A stretch of DNA of 64,000 nucleotides, taken from NCBI GenBank assembly GCA_000508965.1, contig BAHV02000012.1, positions 62,001-126,000 of the forward strand, given 5' to 3'. The translations under genes and the position numbers were made by a program. Source of the stretch: Dielma sp000508965. GTDB taxonomy: Bacteria > Bacillota_I > Bacilli_A > Erysipelotrichales > Erysipelotrichaceae. The notes beneath the pieces were generated by a model. The model was not told where the DNA came from, did no database searches, and worked only from the letters and a program-made list of their open reading frames with translations. Shown here one piece after another: positions 16,748-25,602 of this stretch; the stretch's first letter is position 1; each line of letters opens with the position of its first letter.

Positions 16748-17689
16748 ATGGAAGTAATAAAAATGGGTATCGGTTCGATTCAATCATCGCCGGTACCGTT
16801 ATCAGCTTGTATTGGATATTTCGACGGTCTGCATTTAGGCCATCAGCAGCTGATAGCCAACGCGATCGCAGCTGCTAAGGATCATCACTGCCAAAGCGCG
16901 CTGATTACCTTTGATCCTGATCCTTGGGCGGTATTAAAAGATCTTCAGGATATTGACCATTTGACGACAATGGCAGAACGTGTTGAATTAGGCGCCGAGC
17001 TTGGAATTGAAAAATGGATCATTTTAGAATTTACAAAAGAGTTGGCCGCATTAACGCCTGAAGCTTTTTTAAATCAGATTTTGATTCCGCTGAATCTGCA
17101 TACATTAGTCTGCGGCTTTGATTATCATTATGGCTGCCGCGGGCAGGGCAATGTCGATACGCTGAAAAAGCAGAATGTCTTTGATGTCAAGGTGGTTGAG
17201 GAGGTTGATTATGCGGGGGAGAAGATCAGTTCCACAAGGATTGAAAAAGCAATCAGTGAGGGAGACATGGTTTTGAGTGAAAAGCTTTTGGGCCGTCCTT
17301 ACCGCTTACATGGCAGCGTTGTGCGCGGCAATCATGTCGGTACCAATGTGCTGGGTTTTCCAACTGCCAATCTAGCGCTCAGCGATCATTATGTGATTCC
17401 AAAGCGCGGTGTCTATGTTGGTGCCTGCTGCTGTAACGGTGTATTGATAAAGGCCATGATCAATATAGGCCATAACCCAACATGCAATCATCGTGATGAG
17501 CTCAGCGTCGAAGCACATCTGATCGATTTCAATCAGGATCTATACGGTCAGACAATCACCCTGTATTTTTATGAAAAGCTTCGTGATGAAGTCAAGTTCG
17601 CCAGCGCTGATGAGCTGATCGCTCAGTTAAACGCTGACCGGCTCAATACAAAGAATTATCAAAGAAAAGAGGGAATGGCATGCGTTTAA
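16748..17689 (+). CDS. ribF: Bifunctional riboflavin kinase / FAD synthetase
   Basis: It makes FMN and then FAD from riboflavin. The N-terminal nucleotidyltransferase domain has GYFDGLHLGHQQL (the HxGH-type motif) and the C-terminal kinase domain (about 185-310) has PYRLHGSVVRGNHVG, LGFPTANL and KRGVYVG. The 313-residue length is typical. The start at 16748 follows aaggagag; the frame upstream runs into truB. It overlaps the next gene by 10 bases. It works with the riboflavin importer gene at 54.3-54.9 kb in supplying flavins. Confidence 0.95.
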   Translation: MEVIKMGIGSIQSSPVPLSACIGYFDGLHLGHQQLIANAIAAAKDHHCQSALITFDPDPWAVLKDLQDIDHLTTMAERVELGAELGIEKWIILEFTKELAALTPEAFLNQILIPLNLHTLVCGFDYHYGCRGQGNVDTLKKQNVFDVKVVEEVDYAGEKISSTRIEKAISEGDMVLSEKLLGRPYRLHGSVVRGNHVGTNVLGFPTANLALSDHYVIPKRGVYVGACCCNGVLIKAMINIGHNPTCNHRDELSVEAHLIDFNQDLYGQTITLYFYEKLRDEVKFASADELIAQLNADRLNTKNYQRKEGMACV

Positions 17690-19056
17690 GTATCTTTGAT
17701 ACCATTGATTCCACGCTGGCTCTGCTTGATGAGCGAAATGATCTGTATCATGAATTGGAGCAGCAGCTGAAAACGGATCTTTATGCTATTTTTGAAGCAG
17801 ACGCGGAAATGATTGTCGATATCTTTTCACGAGTTAAGACGCGCGAGAGTCTGCGTGAAAAAATCATCCGTAATCGTTTCTATATCAATTATGACAACAG
17901 TGAGGATATCCTCGACAATCTTTCAGATTTGATTGGTGTCAGCATCGAATGCCGCTTTATTGAAGAAGAATATAAGGTACTAAAACGTCTGCGTGAATAT
18001 TTCATCGTTCCTGATGAAGCGAGCGGTTATTTCTATAATGAGAATCACCCGGAGCTGTTTTTAGATAGCGCTTCAAGGCAGCCGCAGGTTCAGAAAAACG
18101 GTTTTTCAATTTATCGGATCGATGGCTTTATCATGCATGATGGCATGAAGATAAACTTTGAACTGCAGATCAAGGCACTGGTTCATGCGTTTTGGGGAGA
18201 TATTGAACATAAGCTCGTTTATAAGAATACAAATTATTATGTCTATGATAGTTTTATGGTTGATATTCTTTCTTCAATTAAAGCTAATCTGACGATCATT
18301 GACCGCCAGCTCAGCATTATCTACAATCAGATGCAGAATTCCAGTATGAGTGATGTTTCAATCAGTGAGAAAAGCTTTGAGAAAATCGTTACAAAGGCAA
18401 TCAATGATCTCTTTGCGATGAAGATGAATGAATCAATCGGTTTTACGATTAATTTAAAGAGTACCAGTTCGATTTTGGGCCATTATATCTTTATCAAGGA
18501 TATCCGTCACTCCTCGATGAATAATGACCGCATCTCGCTGTTATTTAAAACGTTTAAGAAAGTGAATAATTCACAGATGGATTTTGAAAATGAAATTGTA
18601 CTGGATGGTGATTTCAGTTCCAATGATCCGTTTATTCAAATTCTTGGGGAATATCTTGTTTCGGTCATCAATATTGATTATGACTGGTATGTTTTCTTCA
18701 AGATGCTGTTTTTTATTGAACCAGGTAATAATACCGAAGACTTTATTTTATTCCTTAAAGTCATTAAGAATTATTTAGTCGATGATTATTGGCTGAAAAC
18801 CAGCTTTGTAAGATTAAGCATGAGTGAAAGTGTCATGGTTCAAGATGAATGTGCGGCCATTCTGGCACGTTCATTGGTAGCTATTAAAACGATAGCGATC
18901 ATCGATGATGACAAGATGATTGCTGTTAATAAAGCCTTTGTTTTATTCATTCAGGAGCTAGAAACCAGAGTCATTAATTACAGTGATTTCATGAATTATA
19001 AAGAGGCTTATTATCATGATTGGTTAAATCGGATGAATCATATTTTTAATCGTTAG
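17680..19056 (+). CDS. RelA/SpoT-domain protein with an extra C-terminal region
   Basis: 458 residues. Residues 40-210 resemble the (p)ppGpp synthetase fold: SRVKTRESLREKI (cf. RxKxxxS, ATP site), NLSDLIGVSIECRF, and FELQIKALVHAFWGDIEHKL (cf. EIQIRT...WA..EH). The usual GYxSxH is replaced by GFSIYR, and EIQIR by ELQIK, so the synthetase activity may be changed or lost. There is no HD hydrolase domain. The last ~230 residues are mixed helix with no recognised domain. It is coupled to ribF (10-base overlap) and ends just before spoIIIAH. It could be a small alarmone synthetase or a nucleotide-sensing derivative. Confidence 0.75.
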   Translation: MRLSIFDTIDSTLALLDERNDLYHELEQQLKTDLYAIFEADAEMIVDIFSRVKTRESLREKIIRNRFYINYDNSEDILDNLSDLIGVSIECRFIEEEYKVLKRLREYFIVPDEASGYFYNENHPELFLDSASRQPQVQKNGFSIYRIDGFIMHDGMKINFELQIKALVHAFWGDIEHKLVYKNTNYYVYDSFMVDILSSIKANLTIIDRQLSIIYNQMQNSSMSDVSISEKSFEKIVTKAINDLFAMKMNESIGFTINLKSTSSILGHYIFIKDIRHSSMNNDRISLLFKTFKKVNNSQMDFENEIVLDGDFSSNDPFIQILGEYLVSVINIDYDWYVFFKMLFFIEPGNNTEDFILFLKVIKNYLVDDYWLKTSFVRLSMSESVMVQDECAAILARSLVAIKTIAIIDDDKMIAVNKAFVLFIQELETRVINYSDFMNYKEAYYHDWLNRMNHIFNR

Positions 19057-19107
19057 CATAAACCTTTGCGCTGCGGCATAGGCTACAGTAGCAAAGGAGG
19101 TTTGCTT

Positions 19108-19575
19108 ATGAATCGACAAGCCATTGCGTTTATCTCTTTGTTTTCCTTGATACTGATGCTTTCCGTCTATTATGTAAGCATGGATAACGATGATGTAGCC
19201 GTCATTCAGCCGCAGGATCATGAAGTGGTTTCAACGCTGAGCGATGGTTCACAGCCTTTAAAGGATCAAATCAATGAACAGGATCAAAGTGAGATCCAAA
19301 AGCAGAAGGAAATTCTCGGTACTAAGGGTGACAGTGAAGAAAAATCGGAAGCTCTGGATGCGATAGCCAAGCTGGAAAACAAACAGAAGCAGCAGCAGGA
19401 ATATGAAGCACTGCTTAGTGAACAGGGCTTTAAATGTGTTGTAGAGCTTGATGAGAGCGTGGTCAGAGTAACGGTTTACGAACAGGGAAAGGATCTGAAT
19501 CTGGCAAATCAGATCATGAATCTGCTTTATGAAAAGGTCGGCAATGAAAGAACAATCGAAGTATCTTTTAGTTGA
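19108..19575 (+). CDS. spoIIIAH: Stage III sporulation protein AH-like
   Basis: A mother-cell protein that bridges the two forespore membranes by binding SpoIIQ; its family is related to YscJ/FliF ring proteins. It is 155 residues, shorter than the roughly 218 of B. subtilis. One N-terminal membrane segment (about 4-22, AFISLFSLILMLSVYYVS) carries the SVYYV signature. A charged coiled-coil linker rich in Lys/Gln/Glu follows (about 50-105), then a C-terminal ring-building domain with CVVELDESVVRVTVY. The start at 19108 follows aaaggagg. spoIIIAA-AG are not next to it. Confidence 0.85.
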   Translation: MNRQAIAFISLFSLILMLSVYYVSMDNDDVAVIQPQDHEVVSTLSDGSQPLKDQINEQDQSEIQKQKEILGTKGDSEEKSEALDAIAKLENKQKQQQEYEALLSEQGFKCVVELDESVVRVTVYEQGKDLNLANQIMNLLYEKVGNERTIEVSFS

Positions 19576-19600
19576 AATGTCTTAGGACATCAAGTATAAT
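19572..19600 (+). promoter_or_regulatory. Promoter of the Asp23-family gene
   Basis: TTGAAA at 19572-19577 and TATAAT at 19595-19600, 17-base spacer; the -35 overlaps the spoIIIAH stop codon. Confidence 0.75.
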
Positions 19601-19620
19601 ACAGGTAGAAGGTGATAATT

Positions 19621-19947
19621 ATGGCTCAGGAATACATCGCAGTAAAACAGAAAAATGATTTAGGTTTAATCGCTATCAGCAAGTCCGTTTTTCAAACGAT
19701 TGCCGAGATAGAGGTAGAGGAAGAGGAAAATGTAGCTTTAGCTGAGGCTACGCCATTTAAGAGTCCACTGGGTTGCAAGATTACCGATGACCGTCTTTAC
19801 TTGTCCGTAGATATTAAAGTGATGTATAATGCAAATGTAAATGAGATTTGCGCAAAGCTTCAAAATAAGATCTATGACTCGATCAAACACATGAGTGAAT
19901 ACGCACCGGATGTGATTGATATTAAGGTTACTGGCTTTTTGTTCTAG
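19621..19947 (+). CDS. Asp23/Gls24-family envelope stress protein (YqhY-like)
   Basis: A 108-residue protein of the Asp23/Gls24 family, whose members sit in or near the membrane and affect envelope stress or fatty acid synthesis (YqhY acts on acetyl-CoA carboxylase in B. subtilis). Core features are LIAISKSVFQTIAEIEVEE at the N terminus and VDIKVMYNANVNEIC...IYDSIKHM. In B. subtilis it lies next to accBC; here accBC are missing and it stands alone between spoIIIAH and nusB, with its own promoter and terminator. Confidence 0.85.
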   Translation: MAQEYIAVKQKNDLGLIAISKSVFQTIAEIEVEEEENVALAEATPFKSPLGCKITDDRLYLSVDIKVMYNANVNEICAKLQNKIYDSIKHMSEYAPDVIDIKVTGFLF

Positions 19948-19956
19948 TCATTTTTC

Positions 19957-19984
19957 AAAAATACTCCTTTGGGGGTATTTTTTT
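19957..19984 (+). terminator. Terminator after the Asp23-family gene
   Basis: AAAAATACTCC (19957-19967), loop TTT, GGGGGTATTTTTTT (19971-19984). Confidence 0.8.
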
Positions 19985-20005
19985 CGCTTCTTTTACTTAA
20001 ATAAT

Positions 20006-20034
20006 GATACAAAAAAGTCTATTTATGATAAAAT
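20006..20034 (+). promoter_or_regulatory. Possible promoter of nusB
   Basis: TAAAAT at 20029-20034 preceded by a weak -35 (GATACA, 20006-20011) at 17 bases. Confidence 0.4.
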
Positions 20035-20058
20035 AGGTAAGATGAATGGAGGAATCTT

Positions 20059-20436
20059 ATGAATAACAGACATCAGCTACGCGAAAGTGCGATGACATGT
20101 CTTTATCAATACTTCCTGTTGAATAAGGATATCAAGCAGATCGTTTTTGAAAATAGTGAATCAAATGCTATTGATCCGTTTTTATACACGGTTACTATTG
20201 ATGCAGTAGCGAATAAAGACTTTTATATTAAAAGAATTAATGAAACTTTGAGTGATGATTGGGAGTTTGACCGTCTGGGCTGCGTTGAAAAAGCAATCTT
20301 ATTGATGGCTGCCAGCGAGCTTGATTTTGAAACGGCTCAAAAACCGATCGTGATTGATGAGGCCGTTACCCTTACTAAAAAATATTGTGACGAAGACGCT
20401 TATAAATTGATTAACGGTGTATTGGATCAGCTATGA
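20059..20436 (+). CDS. nusB: Transcription antitermination protein NusB
   Basis: An RNA-binding protein that with NusE (S10) promotes rRNA antitermination. It is 125 all-helical residues; NusB landmarks are RHQLRESAMTCLYQYFL at the N terminus, FDRLGCVEKAILLMAASEL, and the closing IVIDEAVTLTKKYCDEDAYKLINGVLD read in two parts. The ATG follows tggagga. It overlaps xseA by 4 bases, starting the nusB-xseA-xseB-ispA-dxs-tlyA run. folD, which lies between nusB and xseA in B. subtilis, is absent here. Confidence 0.93.
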   Translation: MNNRHQLRESAMTCLYQYFLLNKDIKQIVFENSESNAIDPFLYTVTIDAVANKDFYIKRINETLSDDWEFDRLGCVEKAILLMAASELDFETAQKPIVIDEAVTLTKKYCDEDAYKLINGVLDQL

Positions 20437-21770
20437 GTCAGGCAATCTGGAGTATTTCCTCATTAGTACGTTATATTAAAGCTTCATTAGATCGTGATAT
20501 GAATCTTCAGTCAATTTTGATTAAAGGGGAAATTTCCAATTTTACCCATCACCGCAGCGGCCATTATTATTTTACATTAAAAGATAACAGTTCCCGCATC
20601 AGCTGTGTGATGTTTGCATCCAATGCCCGCCGCTGCCCGCTGCAAGTTAAGGACGGTATGAAGGTATTGGTGAGTGCGAATGTTTCAATGTATGAACCGC
20701 AGGGTAATTGTCAGCTTTATGTGCTGCAGGTACAGCTAGATGGTATCGGTGATTTGTATATGCAGCTTGAGGAAATCAAACGGCGGCTGAATGCGGAAGG
20801 ACTTTTCAGTGAAGCACATAAAAAGATGCTTCCTGAATACCCGATGAATATTGGTGTTATCTCAGCAAGGACCGGAGCCGCTACCCAAGATGTCTTTACA
20901 ACTATCAAAAGACGGTGGCCGCTTGCCTCTGTCTTTTTTTATCCTTGTCTGGTGCAGGGTAAAGAGGCGGAAGCTGACTTGATTAAAACACTGAAATTGG
21001 CTGACAGCAATCATCATGATTGCATTTTGGTTGTCCGCGGCGGCGGTTCAATTGAAGATTTATGGTGCTTTAATTCAGAAGCGTTAGCGCGCTGTGTTTA
21101 TCAATGTCAAACAGTGATCGTAAGCGGTGTCGGGCATGAAACCGATACGACGCTGATCGATTATGTAGCTGACCGCCGAGCGCCAACGCCAACCGCGGCC
21201 GCTGAATTGATCACTCCGGATCGCCGTGATATCAGCGAGCGGGTCAATGTTTACCGCCAAAGACTTCAGCGGGCAGTTGTTTCTCAGCTTCAGCAATGCA
21301 CACAGACATACAATCGTGTCAAAGCTAATAAACTATTAAGTGAACCCTTAAACTATATTCAAAATGACGCTATGCGGCTGGCTATGGATGTACAAAGATT
21401 GGAAAAGGTTGTGAGTATGGGAGAACGTGAACGCTATAAGCTCAATCAGCTTTTTGAGGCGATGAGCAGCAGCGGACGTCAGCTTTGCCTTGAAAATCGG
21501 CATCTGCTTTCTCAGATCAGCATTCAATTGCGGCACAGTGTCGATGCGGTTAGTGAAGCACGGAAATTGGAATTAAAACGCAGTGCTGCTTTGCTGGATG
21601 CTTTTAGTCCATTAAAGGTAGTAGCCCGTGGATATTCACTCACTTATGATGAAAATCGACATCTGATTGGTTCAATCAATGATGTACAAAAAGATGATTT
21701 ATTAAAAATCCGTGTCAGTGATGGCAGCATTCTGGCTAGGGTTGAAGGAAAGGAGATTATCAATGAGTAA
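20433..21770 (+). CDS. xseA: Exodeoxyribonuclease VII large subunit
   Basis: The catalytic subunit of exonuclease VII, which degrades single-stranded DNA to oligonucleotides. It is 445 residues: an N-terminal OB fold (LIKGEISNFTHHRSGHYYF), then the catalytic domain with GVISARTGAATQDVFTTI, VVRGGGSIEDLWCFN and SGVGHETDTTLIDYVADRRAPTP read in parts, and a helical coiled-coil C-terminal region that binds XseB. All are canonical. It overlaps nusB by 4 bases and xseB by 8, so translation of the subunits is coupled. Confidence 0.96.
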   Translation: MSQAIWSISSLVRYIKASLDRDMNLQSILIKGEISNFTHHRSGHYYFTLKDNSSRISCVMFASNARRCPLQVKDGMKVLVSANVSMYEPQGNCQLYVLQVQLDGIGDLYMQLEEIKRRLNAEGLFSEAHKKMLPEYPMNIGVISARTGAATQDVFTTIKRRWPLASVFFYPCLVQGKEAEADLIKTLKLADSNHHDCILVVRGGGSIEDLWCFNSEALARCVYQCQTVIVSGVGHETDTTLIDYVADRRAPTPTAAAELITPDRRDISERVNVYRQRLQRAVVSQLQQCTQTYNRVKANKLLSEPLNYIQNDAMRLAMDVQRLEKVVSMGERERYKLNQLFEAMSSSGRQLCLENRHLLSQISIQLRHSVDAVSEARKLELKRSAALLDAFSPLKVVARGYSLTYDENRHLIGSINDVQKDDLLKIRVSDGSILARVEGKEIINE

Positions 21771-21975
21771 TGAAATGCCTTTTAAACAGTCAATGCACCG
21801 GCTTGAAGAAATTGTATCGCTGCTTGAAAAGAATGAGATTGAATTAGAAACAGCGATTCAATATTTTGAAGAAGGTTTGAAGCTTGTGAATCAGTGTGAT
21901 CAGCAATTAAAGAATTTTGAAGAAAAAGTAACGGTATTGATGGACACATACCAAAAGGATAATGCCAATGAATAA
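21763..21975 (+). CDS. xseB: Exodeoxyribonuclease VII small subunit
   Basis: The 70-residue partner of XseA. It shows the family core FKQSMHRLEEIVSLLEKNEI, LETAIQYFEEGLKLV and a helical tail. The start ATG at 21763 follows aaaggag and lies inside the xseA 3' end; longer in-frame starts run back into xseA. It overlaps ispA by 8 bases. Confidence 0.95.
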   Translation: MSNEMPFKQSMHRLEEIVSLLEKNEIELETAIQYFEEGLKLVNQCDQQLKNFEEKVTVLMDTYQKDNANE

Positions 21976-22804
21976 TTTTGATGAGCTGTGTACAGTCTTA
22001 TTAGAACAAATCAAACCTTCTGCCGTTAAAGATGCGATGCTTTATTCCTTCTCTGCCGGTGGAAAACGTCTGCGGCCTAAGCTGTTGTTTGCGGCACTGG
22101 AAAGCTATGGCATTCATGCTGAGAGCGGCTTGCGCTTAGCGGCGGCCATTGAGATGATTCATACGTATTCATTGATTCATGATGATCTGCCGGCAATGGA
22201 TAATGATGATTTAAGACGCGGCAAGCCTACCTGTCATAAACAGTTTGATGAAGCGACAGCCATTCTGGCAGGTGACGGCTTGCTTACTGAAGCTTTTTAT
22301 TATGGCGCAACAGCTACTGCTGATCCGGCGAAAAATGTCAGAATTGTCTGTGCGATGGCTAAGGCAGCCGGTGCCAGCGGCATGATTTTGGGTCAGGCGC
22401 TGGATCTTGAGGCTGAAAAAAAGACAGTGTGCGGGCTGACTGAGCTTGCTGTTATTCATCAGGCTAAAACCGGTGAATTGCTGACTCTGCCGTTGATCTG
22501 CGCCGCCATTATCGCTGATCGCGATGAAGATATTGAAGCCTGGCAGACATTTGGCGCTAAGCTTGGTTATTATTTTCAGATTCAAGACGATATCCTTGAT
22601 TTAAGTGTCAGCAGTGAAGAGCTAGGCAAAAGTACCAGTGATCTTCATAATCATAAGCAGACCATGGCAACTTGTTTAGGGATTGACGAAGCTAAAAAAT
22701 TGGCTGAAGCATGTTATGAAGAATTAAATCAGCTATGTGATAAGCTTACACGGCCTGAACCGATTCGTGCCATTCTTTTAACATTGCATCATCGAAGACG
22801 ATAA
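21968..22804 (+). CDS. ispA: Polyprenyl (farnesyl) diphosphate synthase
   Basis: It condenses isopentenyl diphosphate with allylic diphosphates to make farnesyl (or geranylgeranyl) diphosphate for undecaprenol and quinone chains. The 278 residues carry GGKRLRP, the first aspartate-rich motif DDLPAMDNDD with RGKPTCHK after it, and the second motif DDILD. The start at 21968 lies 8 bases after aaaagga; the ATG at 21962 is too near it. It sits immediately before dxs, and the window also holds ispG, so much of the MEP isoprenoid pathway is represented. Confidence 0.94.
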   Translation: MNNFDELCTVLLEQIKPSAVKDAMLYSFSAGGKRLRPKLLFAALESYGIHAESGLRLAAAIEMIHTYSLIHDDLPAMDNDDLRRGKPTCHKQFDEATAILAGDGLLTEAFYYGATATADPAKNVRIVCAMAKAAGASGMILGQALDLEAEKKTVCGLTELAVIHQAKTGELLTLPLICAAIIADRDEDIEAWQTFGAKLGYYFQIQDDILDLSVSSEELGKSTSDLHNHKQTMATCLGIDEAKKLAEACYEELNQLCDKLTRPEPIRAILLTLHHRRR

Positions 22805-22816
22805 AAAGGAGTGTGA

Positions 22817-24694
22817 ATGCTGATGAATATTGAAGAAATCAAAGGTCCTGAAGACATAAAAACGATGTCTGTCAATGAACTTGAAGCTCTTTCTTCTGAT
22901 ATAAGAAAGTTTCTGATTGCCAGTATTGCAAAGACGGGCGGTCATCTTTCCAGCAACTTGGGTGTCGTTGAACTGACGGTTGCCCTGCATTATGTATTTG
23001 ATTCTCCGCGTGATAAAATAATCTTTGATGTCGGTCATCAAAGCTATGTGCATAAAATCCTGACCGGCCGGGCGCCTGCTTTTAAGACGCTGCGGCAGTT
23101 TAAAGGTCTTTCTGGCTTTCAGAAACGCGCTGAAAGCATTCATGATCCATGGGAAGCCGGTCATTCCAGTACTGCTTTGTCGGCGGCGCTGGGAATGGCG
23201 GTAAGCCGTGATTTGAATCATGAGGATTACTGCGTTGTACCGGTCGTTGGCGATGCCGCGATGGTTGGCGGTCTGTCCATTGAGGCCTTAAATGAAATTG
23301 GATCAGAACAGCGGAATATGGTTATTATATTTAACGATAATAATATGTCGATATCACAGAATGTCGGCGCTTTAAACGAAACCTTTACGCGGCTGCGGAC
23401 TTCCAAGCCATATAATGATTTAAAGCAGGATATCAGTGGTGCATTATCGACCTCTAAGGCCGGTGAGTCAGTGCTGAATGTTATGCGTAATGTTAAGAAT
23501 ACGGTAAAGAAAAATATTTCAACAAATTCATTCTTTACTGAATTGAATCTCGATTATATCGGTCCTGTAGATGGTCATGATATTAAGAGTCTGATTAAAA
23601 CTTTGAAAATTGCGAAAAAGCACCGCGGACCGATCGTGGTTCATGTGATCACCAAAAAAGGGAAGGGTTATTCCTTTGCGGAAAATGATACAAGCGGTAA
23701 ATGGCACGGTGTTTCCCAGTTTAATATTGAAACCGGTGAAGTGCTGAATCGGCTGCCGGAAAATCATTGCAGCTGGAGTGAGATCATTGCCAATACAGTT
23801 TGTGATCTAGCTAAAACCAACGATCATATCGTAACCTTAACACCGGCGATGATTTCCGGAAGCAAGCTTGAAAAGTTCTTTTCGCTTTATCCAAACCGTG
23901 CCTTTGACTGCGGGATTGCCGAAGAACATGCGGCCGTATTTGCAGCTTCTCTGGCCAATGCCGGACAGCGGCCTTTCTTAGCCATTTACTCCTCCTTCAT
24001 GCAGCGGGCTTATGATCAGCTGAATCATGAGATGGCGCGCATGGATCTGCCGGTAGTCATCGGTATTGACCGCTGTGGTTTAGTCGGTGAGGATGGAGCA
24101 ACTCATCATGGTATCTTTGACATCCAGCTGCTTAGAGCCCTGCCTAATTTTATCCTCTGTGAACCTAAAGACGGCGAAGAGGCCCAGCAGCTTCTGTATA
24201 CCGGTTTTAATCAGCAGCATCCCTTTGCGATTCGTTATCCGCGCGGCAGCAATGTCTATCAAAAGGTCAGTGAATATGAAAGTATTCCTATCGGTTCATG
24301 GACACGCTGGCGCTTTAATCAAGAAAGCAAAGCAATCGTAATTACCTATGGCTGTGATGTAGATCGGGTAATTTCTAAAGCAAGTATTAATGAAATCCCA
24401 ATTACGGTCATCAATGCACGTTTCTTTAAACCACTGGATATTGAAATGCTGAAGGATTGTGCTCGAGCTAAGCTGCCCGTCATTGTCTATGAATCAGATA
24501 TTTTAAGCGGCGGTTTATCCTCAGCAATTCTTGAAACATGCAATGATTTGGGTATCAGCATGCCGCTTGTCCGCATTGGGATAAAGGATCACTTTGTGGA
24601 ACACGGTTCACTGCCGCAGCTGCGCAAAGTAGAGAAAATTGATTTAACGACTTTATTCAATAAAATTACGGAGTTGATTCATCATGCGGATTGA
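22817..24694 (+). CDS. dxs: 1-deoxy-D-xylulose-5-phosphate synthase
   Basis: It joins pyruvate and glyceraldehyde-3-phosphate using thiamine diphosphate, the first step of the MEP pathway. The 625 residues show FDVGHQSYVHKILTGR, the thiamine motif VVGDAAMVGG...FNDNNMSIS, the transketolase middle domain with DCGIAEEHAAVFAASLA (catalytic Glu), DRCGLVGEDGATHHG and a C-terminal domain. The usual GDG of the thiamine site reads GDA here. The ATG is preceded by aaaggag; a second ATG two codons on is possible. It overlaps tlyA by 11 bases. Confidence 0.95.
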   Translation: MLMNIEEIKGPEDIKTMSVNELEALSSDIRKFLIASIAKTGGHLSSNLGVVELTVALHYVFDSPRDKIIFDVGHQSYVHKILTGRAPAFKTLRQFKGLSGFQKRAESIHDPWEAGHSSTALSAALGMAVSRDLNHEDYCVVPVVGDAAMVGGLSIEALNEIGSEQRNMVIIFNDNNMSISQNVGALNETFTRLRTSKPYNDLKQDISGALSTSKAGESVLNVMRNVKNTVKKNISTNSFFTELNLDYIGPVDGHDIKSLIKTLKIAKKHRGPIVVHVITKKGKGYSFAENDTSGKWHGVSQFNIETGEVLNRLPENHCSWSEIIANTVCDLAKTNDHIVTLTPAMISGSKLEKFFSLYPNRAFDCGIAEEHAAVFAASLANAGQRPFLAIYSSFMQRAYDQLNHEMARMDLPVVIGIDRCGLVGEDGATHHGIFDIQLLRALPNFILCEPKDGEEAQQLLYTGFNQQHPFAIRYPRGSNVYQKVSEYESIPIGSWTRWRFNQESKAIVITYGCDVDRVISKASINEIPITVINARFFKPLDIEMLKDCARAKLPVIVYESDILSGGLSSAILETCNDLGISMPLVRIGIKDHFVEHGSLPQLRKVEKIDLTTLFNKITELIHHAD

Positions 24695-25451
24695 TCAGCT
24701 GTTAGTCGCTGGCAAGTATTTTGCCAGCCGCGCCCAAGCCCAGGATGCCATCAAGGCTGAAAGAGTAAAGGTTAACGGTAAAACGGTTATTAAATGTTCA
24801 CAGGATTTTGATGAAAATGCGGAAATCGAAGTGACTGCCGCTGAATTAGCGTTTGCTTCCAGAGCCGGTCTTAAGCTTTATCATGCACTGATGGATTTTG
24901 AACTGAGTGTTGAAGATCGCATCGTCCTTGATGTTGGAGCTTCTACCGGCGGCTTTACCGATGTCTGTCTGCATCAGGGTGCGGCCCATGTCTATGCCTG
25001 TGATGTCGGCAGCGGCCAATTGATCGATAAACTGCGTCAAGATCCGCGGGTCAGCAGCATGGAGAACATCAACTGCCGCTATCTTGAAGCAAAAATGTTT
25101 GATCCACTGCCTGATTTTGTGTGCATGGATGTTTCTTTTATCTCAATCCTATCAATCATGCCGGCAGTTTTATCATGCCTGAAGCCAGAATATGAAATGG
25201 TATTGCTGATTAAGCCGCAGTTTGAAGCAGGGAAAAAGGATATCGGTAAAAATGGTATCGTTAAAGATATGAAAGTGCATCAGCGGGTGCTCATGCAGAC
25301 GATTGACGGCCTCCTGCAGCTGAAAACCTATCCTCATAAGCTGGTAAAGTCTAAAGTATGCGGTCGGGACGGCAATCAGGAGTATGTTGTTTACTGTTCT
25401 TCAACGCCTTCACACAAGGTTTTTGATTATCAAAAAATAGTTAAGAGCTGA
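24684..25451 (+). CDS. tlyA: TlyA-family rRNA 2'-O-methyltransferase
   Basis: A 255-residue protein of the TlyA/YqxC (hemolysin A) family; known members methylate 16S and 23S rRNA ribose positions. An N-terminal S4 RNA-binding domain (MRIDQLLVAGKYFASRAQAQ, then AIKAERVKVNGK) is followed by an FtsJ-like domain with VLDVGASTGGFTDVCL and CMDVSFISI, and LIKPQFEAGKKDIGKNG. In B. subtilis the next gene is argR/ahrC and then recN; here argR is missing. Confidence 0.92.
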   Translation: MRIDQLLVAGKYFASRAQAQDAIKAERVKVNGKTVIKCSQDFDENAEIEVTAAELAFASRAGLKLYHALMDFELSVEDRIVLDVGASTGGFTDVCLHQGAAHVYACDVGSGQLIDKLRQDPRVSSMENINCRYLEAKMFDPLPDFVCMDVSFISILSIMPAVLSCLKPEYEMVLLIKPQFEAGKKDIGKNGIVKDMKVHQRVLMQTIDGLLQLKTYPHKLVKSKVCGRDGNQEYVVYCSSTPSHKVFDYQKIVKS

Positions 25452-25468
25452 TTGGTAATGATGTATGC

Positions 25469-25493
25469 AGAGTGAGCAATCACTCTTTTTTTA
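25469..25493 (+). terminator. Terminator after tlyA
   Basis: AGAGTGA (25469-25475), loop GCAA, TCACTCT (25480-25486), then a run of Ts. Confidence 0.8.
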
Positions 25494-25602
25494 TGAAGTC
25501 ATATCCATGAGAAATTCTATATAAAAATATGTGTAAAACGGTGCCATTTATTGATAAATAATGGTACAATAACAAATATTAAGAGAATTGAAAGGAGAAG
25601 CT

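Noticed and set aside
22778..23221. 147-residue minus-strand ORF across ispA/dxs
   Set aside because: Antisense shadow; composition and motifs are those expected from the reverse of dxs.
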